Below the pieces are notes generated by a model. The model saw nothing but the letters and a program-made list of their open reading frames with translations. It was not told the origin of the DNA and searched no databases. 64,000 nucleotides of DNA from Polaribacter batillariae. GTDB taxonomy: Bacteria > Bacteroidota > Bacteroidia > Flavobacteriales > Flavobacteriaceae. The stretch spans positions 2,666,001 to 2,730,000 of the forward strand of contig NZ_CP071795.1 in the NCBI RefSeq assembly GCF_017498485.1, read 5' to 3'. Position numbers and translations under genes: made by a program. Shown here one piece after another: positions 46,248 through 55,495 of this stretch (positions are counted from its first letter, which is position 1; every line of letters starts with the position of its first letter).

Positions 46248-48716
46248 ATGAAAAAATTTTCTATTTACTTTTTACTTGTCTTAATTTTGGTTGCGTGTAA
46301 TTCTACAAAACATGTTGCCAAGAACGAGCACATGCTAACGAAAAATTATATTTTTGTAGATAGTGTAAGAAATAAAAATAGCGATTTAGAGAAATACATT
46401 CTTCAAAAACCAAATGCGAGATTATTGGGTTTACCATTGGGTTTGTATTTTCATAACTTTGGAAATCACGATAAACCCAAAACACCATTAGAATGGGGAA
46501 AAGAAAATCCTAAAAGATATAATTTTATAAAAAATGTTTTTTCAGAAAAACAAAGTATCGCATATGCAAATTCTTTAATAAATTTAAATAATTGGTTTTT
46601 AGATTTCGACGCACCAGTAATTGTTAGTAAAACCAAAGTAAAAAGAACTGGAGACAATTTGTGGGCGTATTATAAAACACAAGGTTACTTTAAATCGAAG
46701 GTAGATACTGTAATTAATAGGCATAAAGATAAAAAAGCGACAGTAGAATACCATATCACAAAGGGCAGCCCCACTTTGTTAGATACCATTAAGGTAAAAA
46801 TAGAATCTCCTGTTTTAGATTCTATTTACAAAGCTTCTGGAATAACTTCTTTACTAAAGACTGGAGACCAGTACAATGATAAAACTTTTAGAAACGAAGC
46901 TGCAAATGTTGTAAAGTTGTATAGAAACAACGGAATTGTTAATTTTTCGGAATCTGCTTTGGGTTTTTATGTAGATTCTACAAGAACAGATTACAAAACA
47001 AATGTCGAATTTTTAATTTCTGGTGGAAGATTCGAAGAAAAAGATGGCACTTATACCAATAAAGAATACAAGGTTCATAAGGTAAAAGAAATAAAAGTAA
47101 TTACAGATTATTCTTATACTCAAAAAGACAAGAAATATTTAGACTCTTTAACTTATAAGGGAGTAAAGTTTTACGGATACAATAAAATAAAATACAACCC
47201 TAAATATTTAGCACAATCTATTTTTTTTAAACCAGGAGATGTTTATAAAGACACCCTTAGAAACTTAACAAGAAATCATTTAAAATCTTTAAATAATTTT
47301 AAAACTACAAACTTAGATTTTATACCCATTGGTAGTACTGGAGACGAATTAAAGCTAAATGTTTATTTGTCGCCAAAAGAAAAATATACACTCGCTTGGG
47401 ATGCCGAATTAACACATTCTAATATTAGAGAAATAGGAACATTGGCCAAATTTTCTATTATCGATAGAAATGCATTTAGAGGAGCAGAAACTTTAAAACT
47501 CTCTTTTTTAGGTTCGTATTTTAATTCGAGTAATGGCCCTGGTTACGAGTTAGGTTCCGATGTTTCTTTAGAAATTCCAAGATTTGTAGCGCCTTTTGGT
47601 TTAAACAAATTAGTGCCCAAGGCAATGTCTCCCAAAACTAGAATTTCTATGGGAGCCAGTTTACAAAAAAATATAGGATTAGATAGGCAAACGATAACAA
47701 CAGGAATCGATTATAAATGGAATTATACTCCCAAAAAAACAATTCAAATAGAAGGTTTTAACTTGCAATATTTAGCAAACTTAAATATTAGCCAGTATTT
47801 TACGATTTATGGTTCTGAATTTGATAAAATAGAAGTCATTAAAAACAACTTTTTTCCAAATGAAAAACTAGAAGCTGCATCTGCAGAGCAATTTGTAGTT
47901 AAGGCATTGTTAGATGATAATTTTGCGAATAACAACCCTGTAGAATATTTAACATTATTCAACATTGCTAGCAGGTATAGAATTATTACTTCTAATTTTA
48001 TTATTCCTACAATTTCCTATTCGTTTACCTATAACTCTCAAACAAATTTTAAGGATAATAATTTTTCATTTTTTAAATTTAAAATAACAAATTCAGGAAA
48101 TGTTGTGGGGCTTTTATCAACAAAAAGAGACGATACTGGCGCAAAAACAATCGCAGGAACTCCAATTGCACAATATTTTAAAACAGATATAGAATATAAG
48201 AAATTTTGGGAATTATCGGAAGATGCTGTAATAGGTTTTAGATCTTTCTTTGGTTTAATTATTCCTTATGGAAAATCAGATATTCCTTTTTCTAAAAGTT
48301 ATTTTGCAGGAGGTTCAAACGACATAAGAGCATGGAGAAGTTATAATTTAGGGCCAGGTGCTTTACCGAATGTATTTGAATTTAATACAGGAAGCTTAAA
48401 GTTTTTAACGAGTTTAGAATATCGTTTTAACATTCTTGGAGATATAAAAGGAGCCTTGTTTGTAGATGCAGGTAATATTTGGGACGTTTCGGGTTTTTTA
48501 CAAGATTTTGAAGGGGCAGATTTTACAGGGCTTTCTTCTTTAAAAAGTATTGCTGTAGGTTCTGGATTTGGAATACGATACGATTTAAATTTCTTGGTTT
48601 TAAGACTCGATTTAGGATTTAAAACCTACGAACCTTACTTAAATGAAAATAAATGGTTCGAAAACTATAACTTTAGAAGCGCCGTTTATAATATTGGAAT
48701 AAACTATCCTTTTTAA
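46248..48716 (+). CDS. BamA/TamA-like outer-membrane barrel lipoprotein
   Basis: The ATG at 46248 gives MKKFSIYFLLVLILVACNS, a lipoprotein signal with Cys17; a TATTTTTG box (46216-46223) overlaps the longer start at 46221 and supports the later one. POTRA-like repeats fill the first half (TKVKRTGDNLWAYYKTQGYFKSKV, KEIKVITDYSYTQKDKKYLDSL, SIFFKPGDVYKDTLRNLTRNHLKSL). The C-terminal Omp85 barrel includes SYFAGGSNDIRAWR and ends in the aromatic NIGINYPF. It belongs to the Omp85 superfamily, so it inserts or moves proteins at the outer membrane; a lipid anchor is the Bacteroidota variant. Confidence 0.92.
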   Translation: MKKFSIYFLLVLILVACNSTKHVAKNEHMLTKNYIFVDSVRNKNSDLEKYILQKPNARLLGLPLGLYFHNFGNHDKPKTPLEWGKENPKRYNFIKNVFSEKQSIAYANSLINLNNWFLDFDAPVIVSKTKVKRTGDNLWAYYKTQGYFKSKVDTVINRHKDKKATVEYHITKGSPTLLDTIKVKIESPVLDSIYKASGITSLLKTGDQYNDKTFRNEAANVVKLYRNNGIVNFSESALGFYVDSTRTDYKTNVEFLISGGRFEEKDGTYTNKEYKVHKVKEIKVITDYSYTQKDKKYLDSLTYKGVKFYGYNKIKYNPKYLAQSIFFKPGDVYKDTLRNLTRNHLKSLNNFKTTNLDFIPIGSTGDELKLNVYLSPKEKYTLAWDAELTHSNIREIGTLAKFSIIDRNAFRGAETLKLSFLGSYFNSSNGPGYELGSDVSLEIPRFVAPFGLNKLVPKAMSPKTRISMGASLQKNIGLDRQTITTGIDYKWNYTPKKTIQIEGFNLQYLANLNISQYFTIYGSEFDKIEVIKNNFFPNEKLEAASAEQFVVKALLDDNFANNNPVEYLTLFNIASRYRIITSNFIIPTISYSFTYNSQTNFKDNNFSFFKFKITNSGNVVGLLSTKRDDTGAKTIAGTPIAQYFKTDIEYKKFWELSEDAVIGFRSFFGLIIPYGKSDIPFSKSYFAGGSNDIRAWRSYNLGPGALPNVFEFNTGSLKFLTSLEYRFNILGDIKGALFVDAGNIWDVSGFLQDFEGADFTGLSSLKSIAVGSGFGIRYDLNFLVLRLDLGFKTYEPYLNENKWFENYNFRSAVYNIGINYPF

Positions 48717-48833
48717 TAAATTTAGAAAAGAAAACCTATAACGTTTTCGTTATTTTATAGTTTCAGCAAATAGAAAAACAGCTATTTTTAGTACTTTTGA
48801 AAAACTAATAATCAACGATTTAAAAAAATAAAT

Positions 48834-49901
48834 ATGAGTCATAACATACAACCTGGAGTTGCAACAGGAAAAGAAGTTCAAGAAATTTTTAAACTAGCCA
48901 AAGAAAAAGGATTTGCATTACCAGCTGTTAACGTTGTTGGTTCTAGCACTATAAATGCAGTTTTAGAAACTGCAAGAGATTTAAATGCACCTGTTATCAT
49001 TCAGTTTTCGAACGGTGGAGCCCAATTTAATGCAGGGAAAGGTTTGTCTAACGAAAATGAAAAAGCAGCAATTGCTGGTGGAGTAGCAGGAGCAAAACAT
49101 GTACACGAATTAGCATTAGCTTATGGAGTTCCAGTAATTTTACATACAGACCATTGTGCAAAAAAATTGTTACCTTGGATAGATGGTTTGTTAGATGCTT
49201 CAGAAAAACACTTCGAAGAAACAGGAAAACCTTTGTATAGCTCGCATATGATCGATTTATCTGAAGAATCAATTGAAGAAAATATAGAAATTTGTAAAAC
49301 ATACTTAGCTAGAATGAGCAAAATGGGTATGACTTTAGAAATTGAGTTAGGTATTACTGGTGGAGAAGAAGATGGTGTAGATAATTCGGACGTAGATGCT
49401 TCTAAATTATACACACAACCAGAAGAAGTAGCATATGCTTACGAAGAGTTAATGAAAGTTTCTCCACAATTTACAATTGCAGCTGCATTTGGAAATGTAC
49501 ACGGAGTTTATAAGCCAGGAAACGTAAAATTAACACCAAAAATTTTAAAAAACTCTCAGGAATTTATCTCAAAAAAATATGGTGTTGAAGAAAATCATAT
49601 CGATTTTGTGTTTCATGGTGGTTCTGGTTCTACTGTAGAAGAAATTAGAGAATCCATAGGCTATGGTGTTGTAAAAATGAATATCGATACAGATTTACAA
49701 TTTGCTTATACAGAAGGTATTAGAGATTATATGCAAGAAAAAGCACCTTATTTGGCAACACAAATAGGAAATCCTGATGGAGCAGACCAACCTAATAAAA
49801 AATATTACGATCCAAGAAAATGGTTGCGTTTAGGAGAAGAAACATTTACAACTCGTTTAAAGCAAGCATTCCAAGATTTAAATAATGTAGATACTTTGTA
49901 A
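48834..49901 (+). CDS. fbaA: Class II fructose-bisphosphate aldolase
   Basis: A zinc-dependent glycolytic and gluconeogenic aldolase of 355 residues. Marks are the catalytic/zinc segment VPVILHTDHCAKKLLPWIDG, the SSHMIDLSEESIEENI loop, GKPLYSSH, the Glu-rich ELGITGGEEDG, FVFHGGSGST and KMNIDTDLQFAYTEGI. This is the class IIA form. A TACTTTTG box at 48792-48799 may be its -7 promoter element, and a strong terminator follows. Confidence 0.98.
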   Translation: MSHNIQPGVATGKEVQEIFKLAKEKGFALPAVNVVGSSTINAVLETARDLNAPVIIQFSNGGAQFNAGKGLSNENEKAAIAGGVAGAKHVHELALAYGVPVILHTDHCAKKLLPWIDGLLDASEKHFEETGKPLYSSHMIDLSEESIEENIEICKTYLARMSKMGMTLEIELGITGGEEDGVDNSDVDASKLYTQPEEVAYAYEELMKVSPQFTIAAAFGNVHGVYKPGNVKLTPKILKNSQEFISKKYGVEENHIDFVFHGGSGSTVEEIRESIGYGVVKMNIDTDLQFAYTEGIRDYMQEKAPYLATQIGNPDGADQPNKKYYDPRKWLRLGEETFTTRLKQAFQDLNNVDTL

Positions 49902-49922
49902 AAGTATTTAAATACCGCTTTT

Positions 49923-49962
49923 AAAAGCATTTCGGTTTTTTTTTAGATCGAAATGCTTTTTT
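49923..49962 (+). terminator. Terminator after fbaA
   Basis: AAAAGCATTTCG and CGAAATGCTTTT are inverted repeats around a T-rich loop, followed by TTCTATTT. It sits 22 bases after the stop codon. Confidence 0.8.
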
Positions 49963-50100
49963 CTATTTACAAAAACCTATAAATTTAAGTAGAGAAGAAT
50001 ATCAAACAGAAGAAAGTGTATTTCACAAAAATATTTTTACATTTGTATTTCACATACATTCTTTTTTTTAGAATAGAATTATAACAAAGACAAACTTAAT

Positions 50101-50973
50101 ATGGCTTGGTTTAAAAGAACAGATAAAGGTATTCAAACTGCTACAGAAGATAAAAAAGACACTCCAAAAGGTCTTTGGTACAAAACGCCTAGTGGTAAAA
50201 TAATAGATACAGAAGAGTTAAAAAGAAACTTGTATGTAAGTCCAGAAGATGGGTATCATGTAAGAATTGGAAGTAAAGAATATTTCGAACTTTTTTTTGA
50301 TGACAATAAATTTAAAGAATTAAACGAATCTTTAACTTCTAAAGATCCTTTAAAATTCGAAGACACAAAAAAATATCCAGATAGGTTAAAAGCGGCACAA
50401 GAAAAAACAAAACTAAAAGATGCTGTAAGAACAGCAGTAGGTAAATCTTTAGGAAAAGATTTGGTAATTGCAGCAATGGATTTTACCTTTATTGGAGGTT
50501 CTATGGGATCTGTAGTTGGAGAAAAAATAGCTAGAGCCATAGACTATTCTATTAAAAATAAAATTCCGTTTTTAATGATTTCTAAATCTGGAGGAGCAAG
50601 GATGATGGAAGCTTCGCTTTCGTTAATGCAATTGGTAAAAACTTCTGCAAAGTTGGCGCAATTGGCAGAGGCTAAAATTCCGTACATTTCTTTATGTACA
50701 GACCCAACAACAGGAGGCACCACTGCTTCTTACGCAATGTTAGGAGATATTAATATTGCAGAACCCAATGCATTAATAGCATTTGCAGGACCAAGAGTTG
50801 TAAAAGATACTACAGGAAAAGATTTACCAGAAGGTTTTCAAAAATCGGAATTTGTTTTAGAGCATGGTTTCTTAGATGCCATTTACGAACGTAAAGATTT
50901 AAAGAAACAAGTAAATTTATATATCGATTTAATTCAAAATCTTCCCATTAGAAAAGAGGAAGTAGCATCATAA
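50101..50973 (+). CDS. accD: Acetyl-CoA carboxylase carboxyltransferase beta subunit, zinc-ribbon-less
   Basis: Transfers the carboxyl group from biotin to acetyl-CoA, the first step of fatty acid synthesis, with AccA. The crotonase-like core is clear: [75 protein letters not shown]. At the N-terminus, [13 protein letters not shown] and [14 protein letters not shown] replace the usual CxxC pairs: all four cysteines of the zinc ribbon are missing (TPSG and SPED). A TACATTTG box at 50038-50045 may be its -7 promoter. Confidence 0.96.
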   Translation: MAWFKRTDKGIQTATEDKKDTPKGLWYKTPSGKIIDTEELKRNLYVSPEDGYHVRIGSKEYFELFFDDNKFKELNESLTSKDPLKFEDTKKYPDRLKAAQEKTKLKDAVRTAVGKSLGKDLVIAAMDFTFIGGSMGSVVGEKIARAIDYSIKNKIPFLMISKSGGARMMEASLSLMQLVKTSAKLAQLAEAKIPYISLCTDPTTGGTTASYAMLGDINIAEPNALIAFAGPRVVKDTTGKDLPEGFQKSEFVLEHGFLDAIYERKDLKKQVNLYIDLIQNLPIRKEEVAS

Positions 50974-51250
50974 ACCTAAAAAAAGAAGCTGTCTCGAAAG
51001 TATTAAAATTTGTCATTTCGACTGTAATAGAGAAATCTTATTTATTGAATTTCAGTATTTTAGGTTTTTCCGATAACTTGGTTAACGTGTTTGTGTAGGA
51101 AAAGTTGCGTAGTTTTTGCATTAAAGTTAATAAATAAAACACAAACCAAGAAAATAATCTGAGAGGATTTTCGCAAGTAGGCTTTTACCAGCAATTTTTT
51201 TACACGTCTTAAGTTTGTAATTCATTAAATTTGAACATAATTAAGAAAAG
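50974..51250. other. Gene-free stretch between accD and the IS110 bridge RNA candidate
   Basis: It holds the half copy of the TGTCATTTCGA palindrome (51011-51040) and then IS110 left-end sequence whose exact border cannot be placed. No reading frame of note is present. Confidence 0.5.
51011..51040. repeat. Half copy of the TGTCATTTCGA palindrome
   Basis: TGTCATTTCGACTGTAATAG and then AGAAATCTT match the left half of the family. The right half is absent: no TCGAAATGACA follows. It may have been cut by the IS110 insertion. Confidence 0.55.
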
Positions 51251-51415
51251 ACAAAAGAGAGGAGTAAGGTTAATATACACGCAGAAGCATAGACTTCGTC
51301 AACATTGAAAATCCCCTCTCTTTTCTACACAGATTTCGTACAGTTCTATGAGGCTTTTAGACCTCGCTTTTAAGTCGTTGAAACTCGCGTAGTATGTCCT
51401 TTCGTAAAAACATTT
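51245..51415 (+). ncRNA. Candidate IS110 bridge RNA
   Basis: The non-coding region before the transposase contains AAAAGAGAGG (51253-51262) paired with CCTCTCTTTT (51315-51324), closing a 52-base interior with a GAAG/CTTC hairpin (51284-51297). A second hairpin, GAGG/CCTC, lies at 51350-51365. A 5' structured RNA of this size with internal loops is what IS110-group recombinases use to pair with target and donor DNA. The structure is read by eye; no homologue search was done. Confidence 0.55.
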
Positions 51416-51419
51416 ACTT

Positions 51420-52394
51420 ATGAATAAAGATATTAAATATTTTGGAATAGACATCAGTCATTTATTTTTTGATGTCACAGATTCAGATGGCAATTATTAC
51501 CAGTTTAAAAACAATTTAACAGGCTTTAAAAAGTTTGTAAAATTATTAGATTTAAAGAGTCATTGCGTGATGGAAGCTACCGGTTATTATCATTACCAAT
51601 TAGCCTATTATTTACAAGAAAAAGGTTTTAAATTGTCGGTAGAAAATCCATTATCGGTAAAACGTTTTATTCAAATGAAATTGTCTAAAATAAAGACAGA
51701 TAAGAGCGATTCTAAACTAATTTGTGAGTATGCAAAGCAGGTTAAATTAAAGTTGTGGAAAGGCAATTCTAAACATCAGCTGGAATGTTTACAAATGACA
51801 AGAACCCTTTCAGCATATACAAAGCAGAGCACTATGCTGAAAAATAAATTACATGGCGAAGCCGTTTTAGGTACACCAAGTAAATCTGTTGTGAGGTCTT
51901 TAAAACGCAGTTTAAAACATGTTGAGAAAGAAATAAAAACGATAGAAGAAGATCTATTGATTTTAGTAAAAGAAGTTCATAACGATGTTTTAACACGTTT
52001 AAAAAGCATCCCAGGCATTGGTCCCAAAACCTCTTTAATGTTAGTAGTTTTAACCGATGGATTTGAGCGTTTTACGAGTGGTAGTGAATTGTGTAGTTAT
52101 GCAGGTCTAACGCCAACAATTAGACAAAGTGGTAGTAGTGTAAAAGGACGATCGAGAATAAGTAAAATAGGGAATCAAAAACTAAGAAATTTATTGTTTA
52201 TGTGTAGTTTTAATGCATGCAAATACAACAAGGCTTGTCGAGATCTTTATCAACGAATCGTAGCCAAGGGAAAGAGCAAAAAATTAGCCTTAATCGCAGT
52301 CTGTAATAAACTACTAAAACAGGTCTTTGCAATAGCAAAATCAGGATTAATATATGATGAAAATTATAAAAGTACTTTCGTAAAAAGGTACTAA
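51420..52394 (+). CDS. IS110-family transposase (DEDD recombinase)
   Basis: A 324-residue recombinase. The N-terminal RuvC-like DEDD domain has Asp11 (FGIDIS), Glu52 (VMEATGYY), Asp94 and Asp97 (KTDKSDSKL). The C-terminal transposase-20 domain has LKSIPGIGPKTSLMLV and the serine cluster RQSGSSVKG (Ser237-240) that holds the catalytic Ser. The gene is intact. It would act with the upstream bridge RNA to insert circular element DNA at a chosen site. It is next to an IS256 gene in the same orientation. Confidence 0.93.
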   Translation: MNKDIKYFGIDISHLFFDVTDSDGNYYQFKNNLTGFKKFVKLLDLKSHCVMEATGYYHYQLAYYLQEKGFKLSVENPLSVKRFIQMKLSKIKTDKSDSKLICEYAKQVKLKLWKGNSKHQLECLQMTRTLSAYTKQSTMLKNKLHGEAVLGTPSKSVVRSLKRSLKHVEKEIKTIEEDLLILVKEVHNDVLTRLKSIPGIGPKTSLMLVVLTDGFERFTSGSELCSYAGLTPTIRQSGSSVKGRSRISKIGNQKLRNLLFMCSFNACKYNKACRDLYQRIVAKGKSKKLALIAVCNKLLKQVFAIAKSGLIYDENYKSTFVKRY

Positions 52395-52399
52395 ACCAA

Positions 52400-53756
52400 A
52401 AAGTGTGTAAGTAAAGTTATTCTGAAATTTTTCTAGAGCAATCATTAAATTGCTCCATGAGGAAAAATTTCGGAAATAACTTTACGATTAAATAATCACT
52501 AAATTTATAAACACACTTTTATTATGAAACCAGAAGATTTATTAAACGAAGAATTTTTAAAACAATTTAAAACAGGTTCAGAACTAACCAGTTTTATAGA
52601 ACAACTGCACAAACGTGGTGTAGAAAAGATTTTAGAAGGCGAATTAGATGCGCATTTAGATTACGATAAGCATCAAAAAAGCAACAATCCTAATTCACGA
52701 AATGGCTATGGCACCAAGACCATAAAGACGCATTTAGGAGAAACTAAAATAAAAGTTCCAAGAGATCGCGATGCTACTTTCAATCCAATGCTTATTAAAA
52801 AGCGAGAAAGTACTGCAGATGGAGTTGAAAACCTGATTATTTCTTTATATGCCAAAGGAATGAGTACTACAGATATCGAAGAACAAATACGAGAATTGTA
52901 TGATTATAACATCTCTAGTTCAGCCATTTCTAGAATCACAGATAAAATTACAGCTGACATTATTGCTTGGAAAAATAGACCTTTAGAAGCTACTTATCTG
53001 ATTGTATGGATGGATGGCATCGTTTTTAAGGTTCGTGAAAACTCCAAAGTCATCAATAAAACAATTTACATTGCTGTTGGTCTTAGAGTAGATGGTAAAA
53101 AAGAAGTTTTAGGACTTTGGTTAGGAAAAAACGAATCTTCCTCTTTTTGGATGAGCGTTTTAACCGACATAAAAGCCAGAGGAACACAAGACATTTTAAT
53201 TACAGCAACTGATAATTTAAACGGATTTACAGACACCATTAAAACTATTTTTCCCAATTCAGTAACACAAATATGTGTGGTTCATCAAATCAGAAACTCT
53301 TGTAAATATGTAGTCTGGAAAGATAAAAAAGCCTTTACAAGAGATATGAAGCAAATCTATACAGCTCCTACAAAAGAAGCAGCAAAAGCAGCCTTAGAAG
53401 ACTTTAAAAATAAATGGAACTCTAAATATTCTTATGCCATTAAATCATGGGAAAACAATTGGGATGAACTCACTGTTTTCTTCGATTTCCCATTAGAAAT
53501 CAGAACCATTATTTATACCACAAATTTGATAGAAAACTTAAATGGGAAAATTAGAAAATACACTAAAAACAAACTCTCATATCCAACAGATGATGCTGTA
53601 ATTAAATCCGTATTTTTAGCTTTGAGAGAATCAACAAAAAAATGGACATTGCCTATTAGAAATTGGGGTATCATTCTTAACCAATTTTTGGCTATATTTG
53701 AAAACAGGATTAAACTATGAAAAATTTAATCCTGTAATTTTTAACTTACACACTTT
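52400..53756 (+). mobile_element. IS256-family insertion sequence (minimum extent)
   Basis: Inverted ends AAAGTGTGTAA (52400-52410) and TTACACACTTT (53746-53756) flank an intact transposase gene. Similarity appears to continue outwards: right-end GCGGGAAAGTGTCCG against a degenerate left GGTACTAAACC. The true border may therefore reach about 52384 and 53770 and overlap the IS110 3' end. No 8-bp target duplication was found at the minimum borders. Confidence 0.8.
52524..53720 (+). CDS. IS256-family (Mutator-type) transposase
   Basis: A 398-residue DDE transposase: [12 protein letters not shown] (Asp164), TATDNLNGF (Asp230) and [14 protein letters not shown] (Glu337), with the family N-terminus [15 protein letters not shown] ([17 protein letters not shown]) and [12 protein letters not shown]. 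All catalytic residues are present and the frame is intact, so it is likely functional. Its upstream region contains the inverted repeat AGCAATCATTAAATTGCT, a possible hairpin near 52436. Confidence 0.95.
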   Translation: MKPEDLLNEEFLKQFKTGSELTSFIEQLHKRGVEKILEGELDAHLDYDKHQKSNNPNSRNGYGTKTIKTHLGETKIKVPRDRDATFNPMLIKKRESTADGVENLIISLYAKGMSTTDIEEQIRELYDYNISSSAISRITDKITADIIAWKNRPLEATYLIVWMDGIVFKVRENSKVINKTIYIAVGLRVDGKKEVLGLWLGKNESSSFWMSVLTDIKARGTQDILITATDNLNGFTDTIKTIFPNSVTQICVVHQIRNSCKYVVWKDKKAFTRDMKQIYTAPTKEAAKAALEDFKNKWNSKYSYAIKSWENNWDELTVFFDFPLEIRTIIYTTNLIENLNGKIRKYTKNKLSYPTDDAVIKSVFLALRESTKKWTLPIRNWGIILNQFLAIFENRIKL

Positions 53757-53833
53757 GCGGGAAAGTGTCCGTAAAAAATTAATGAGTTTTTACTTGTTTT
53801 TTACCACAGTACTTTGTTGGCAATAGTTATTTT

Positions 53834-54297
53834 CTATTTATTTAGTACTTCGTATTTCCCTTCTTTAGAATCTTTTTCTACTGAAATTTTTAATATTTTT
53901 TTATCCTTAAAATATAAAATTCCATTTTCAAAGTCATCATCTACAACAATATACAAATTCCTGTTTTTCTTTTTCTTGATTTTAAAATAAAATCCTTTCA
54001 CGTATTCAGAACTTACGTCAGAGAAAGGTCTAACTTTATATTTTTCTTTTGCTGTTTCAAATCCCATTTCAAATAGTGGAAGTTTTTCCCTTTTTCACTT
54101 TTCCCATAAAAATCTGTATCGATTATAATATATTTATAACTTTTTGGAGAAAAAACCCATCCAGTTCCACCTCTTGTAGTTTTCTTATATTTTATTTTTC
54201 TTATTTTAAAAGTAATATTTTCAGTTAATTCAATTTCTTGAGCATTTACAATTTGAATTAATAAACATAAAATAATAAAAGAGATACTTTTTTTTAA
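53834..54297 (-). pseudogene. Secreted small protein, frameshifted and without start codon
   Basis: The 3' frame (54067-53834) reads MGFETAKEKYKVRPFSDV…YEVLNK. The 5' part, in another frame, reads KKSISFIILCLLIQIVNAQEIEL (a signal peptide) and continues to DTDFYGKSEKGK. Adding one A to the A5 run (T5 at 54083-54087) joins them as EKGKKLPLFEMGFETAKE. No ATG, GTG or TTG opens the 5' frame: where the signal peptide should start the sequence reads AATTTAAAAAAAAG. It is 9 bases from the next gene upstream. Either a decayed gene or one affected by base-call errors; function unknown. Confidence 0.65.
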
Positions 54298-54305
54298 ATT
54301 TATTT

Positions 54306-54824
54306 TTATAATTTGAAAGATGCATTAAAATTTACAATCGGATATGGAGTTAGAAAAAATTTATTTTCTAAATTTAAATTTCTTAAGGCTCCAATTCCAA
54401 TACTTGGTTCAAGATAAAATATATTACTAACTTTAAATTGATATCCATAAACAAAATCCATAGCAATTAGACTTTTTCTTGAACCTTCTGATTTAGGACT
54501 AAAATTTGTAAAATTCACATATCTTAACGTTCCTTGGTAAAATGAAGAGGATTCTCTATTACTTTTATTGTAATGTCTAATAAATGGACTTAATCCAAAT
54601 GCTTTTTGATTTGCTGAATTATCATTTATTAGAATTGATGAGCCATAGTCAAAATATATAATTCCAATTCCATATGACTTTTTTTCGTTCTTTTCATATT
54701 CAACTTCTAATTGATAAGCACCAAATAAAGCTTTTGCAAAATCCATTCTCAATGAAAACTCATTTTGTGAAAAAATACTAGTTACTAAAAATAGTGCTAT
54801 AATCATAAGGTTTATCTTTTTCAT
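54306..54824 (-). CDS. Outer-membrane beta-barrel protein (paralogue 3)
   Basis: The 172-residue protein has a signal peptide (ending VTSIFSQ) followed by barrel strands FSLRMDFAKALFGAYQLEVEYEKNEKKSYGIGIIYFDYGS, SPFIRHYNK and IFYLEPSIGIGA. The layout matches the two neighbours upstream (DALxxxxLEFSYE, SYGISGA, TPFFRHYF), so the three look like diverged tandem duplicates of a DUF3575-like family. Function unknown. Confidence 0.75.
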   Translation of the reverse strand: MKKINLMIIALFLVTSIFSQNEFSLRMDFAKALFGAYQLEVEYEKNEKKSYGIGIIYFDYGSSILINDNSANQKAFGLSPFIRHYNKSNRESSSFYQGTLRYVNFTNFSPKSEGSRKSLIAMDFVYGYQFKVSNIFYLEPSIGIGALRNLNLENKFFLTPYPIVNFNASFKL

Positions 54825-54854
54825 TTTTGTTTGTTTTTTTAATTATTGCCAACT

Positions 54855-54886
54855 ACTTTCAATCAAAATATATTTTGATTGAAAGT
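54855..54886. promoter_or_regulatory. Perfect 32-bp palindrome
   Basis: ACTTTCAATCAAAATA and TATTTTGATTGAAAGT are exact complements with no loop. It lies between two of the barrel genes. It has no T-tract on either strand, so it is not a standard terminator; it may be an operator, a processing site or a cruciform. Confidence 0.45.
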
Positions 54887-54952
54887 AATGCTTAAAACGA
54901 CAGTTAAATTTACTTTTGCGATAGCCTCTTTTTATCTATAAAGGGCTGTAAT

Positions 54953-55450
54953 TTAAAATCTCCAACCAACATTAACGCCTGCTCTAGGTACTAATAATGG
55001 AGATTCTGAGCCAAAAAGATTTCTACCAAGACCTGCATAAACGTCAATTACCAAACCACCTTTAGAGGTATATTTGGTTCCAATGGCAACACCTAAAGCA
55101 CCATCTGTATATTTCTGTAACTGTGTATTTCCACTAACCTCAACTTCCGCTTTTCCAGAATTTATACCTAAAAAAGCTTCTCCAAAGAAATTCCACTGTG
55201 CTTCCGAAGTAAAATAATGACGAAAAAATGGAGTAATCATGGTGTTTTCATTATATCTAAAATCAATATCTTGTTTTGCTAAATTAAAAAGAGCAGAAAC
55301 ACCAAAAGAGTTTTCTGTATTTATATAATTCTCGTAAGAAAACTCTAAACTTCTCATAACCAATGCATCTGCAATGTCTAATTTTACTTCTTGTTGAGAA
55401 TATCCTATAGCGCTTGCCAAAAGGCCAAATATTAAAAGTAATTTTTTCAT
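54953..55450 (-). CDS. Outer-membrane beta-barrel protein (paralogue 2, DUF3575-like)
   Basis: A 165-residue protein with a signal peptide (ASAIGYSQ) and barrel pattern: VKLDIADALVMRSLEFSYENYINTENSFGVSALFN, ITPFFRHYFTSEAQWNFFGEAFLG, GVAIGTKYTSKGGLVIDVYAGLGRNLFG, and a C-terminal GVNVGWRF ending in Phe as barrels do. It is clearly related to the next gene upstream (55496-56023). Function unknown. Confidence 0.85.
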   Translation of the reverse strand: MKKLLLIFGLLASAIGYSQQEVKLDIADALVMRSLEFSYENYINTENSFGVSALFNLAKQDIDFRYNENTMITPFFRHYFTSEAQWNFFGEAFLGINSGKAEVEVSGNTQLQKYTDGALGVAIGTKYTSKGGLVIDVYAGLGRNLFGSESPLLVPRAGVNVGWRF

Positions 55451-55495
55451 TTTTATTATTTTAAATACTTAACAAAAATACAAATTTTAAATTGC

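Larger units (their letters stand above)
51050..52399 (+). mobile_element. IS110-family insertion sequence (borders approximate)
   Basis: The element consists of a long 5' non-coding region and one transposase gene. IS110 elements lack long inverted repeats and usually make no target duplication, so the borders are given only roughly. The right side runs into the IS256 left end within about 10 bases. Confidence 0.75.
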
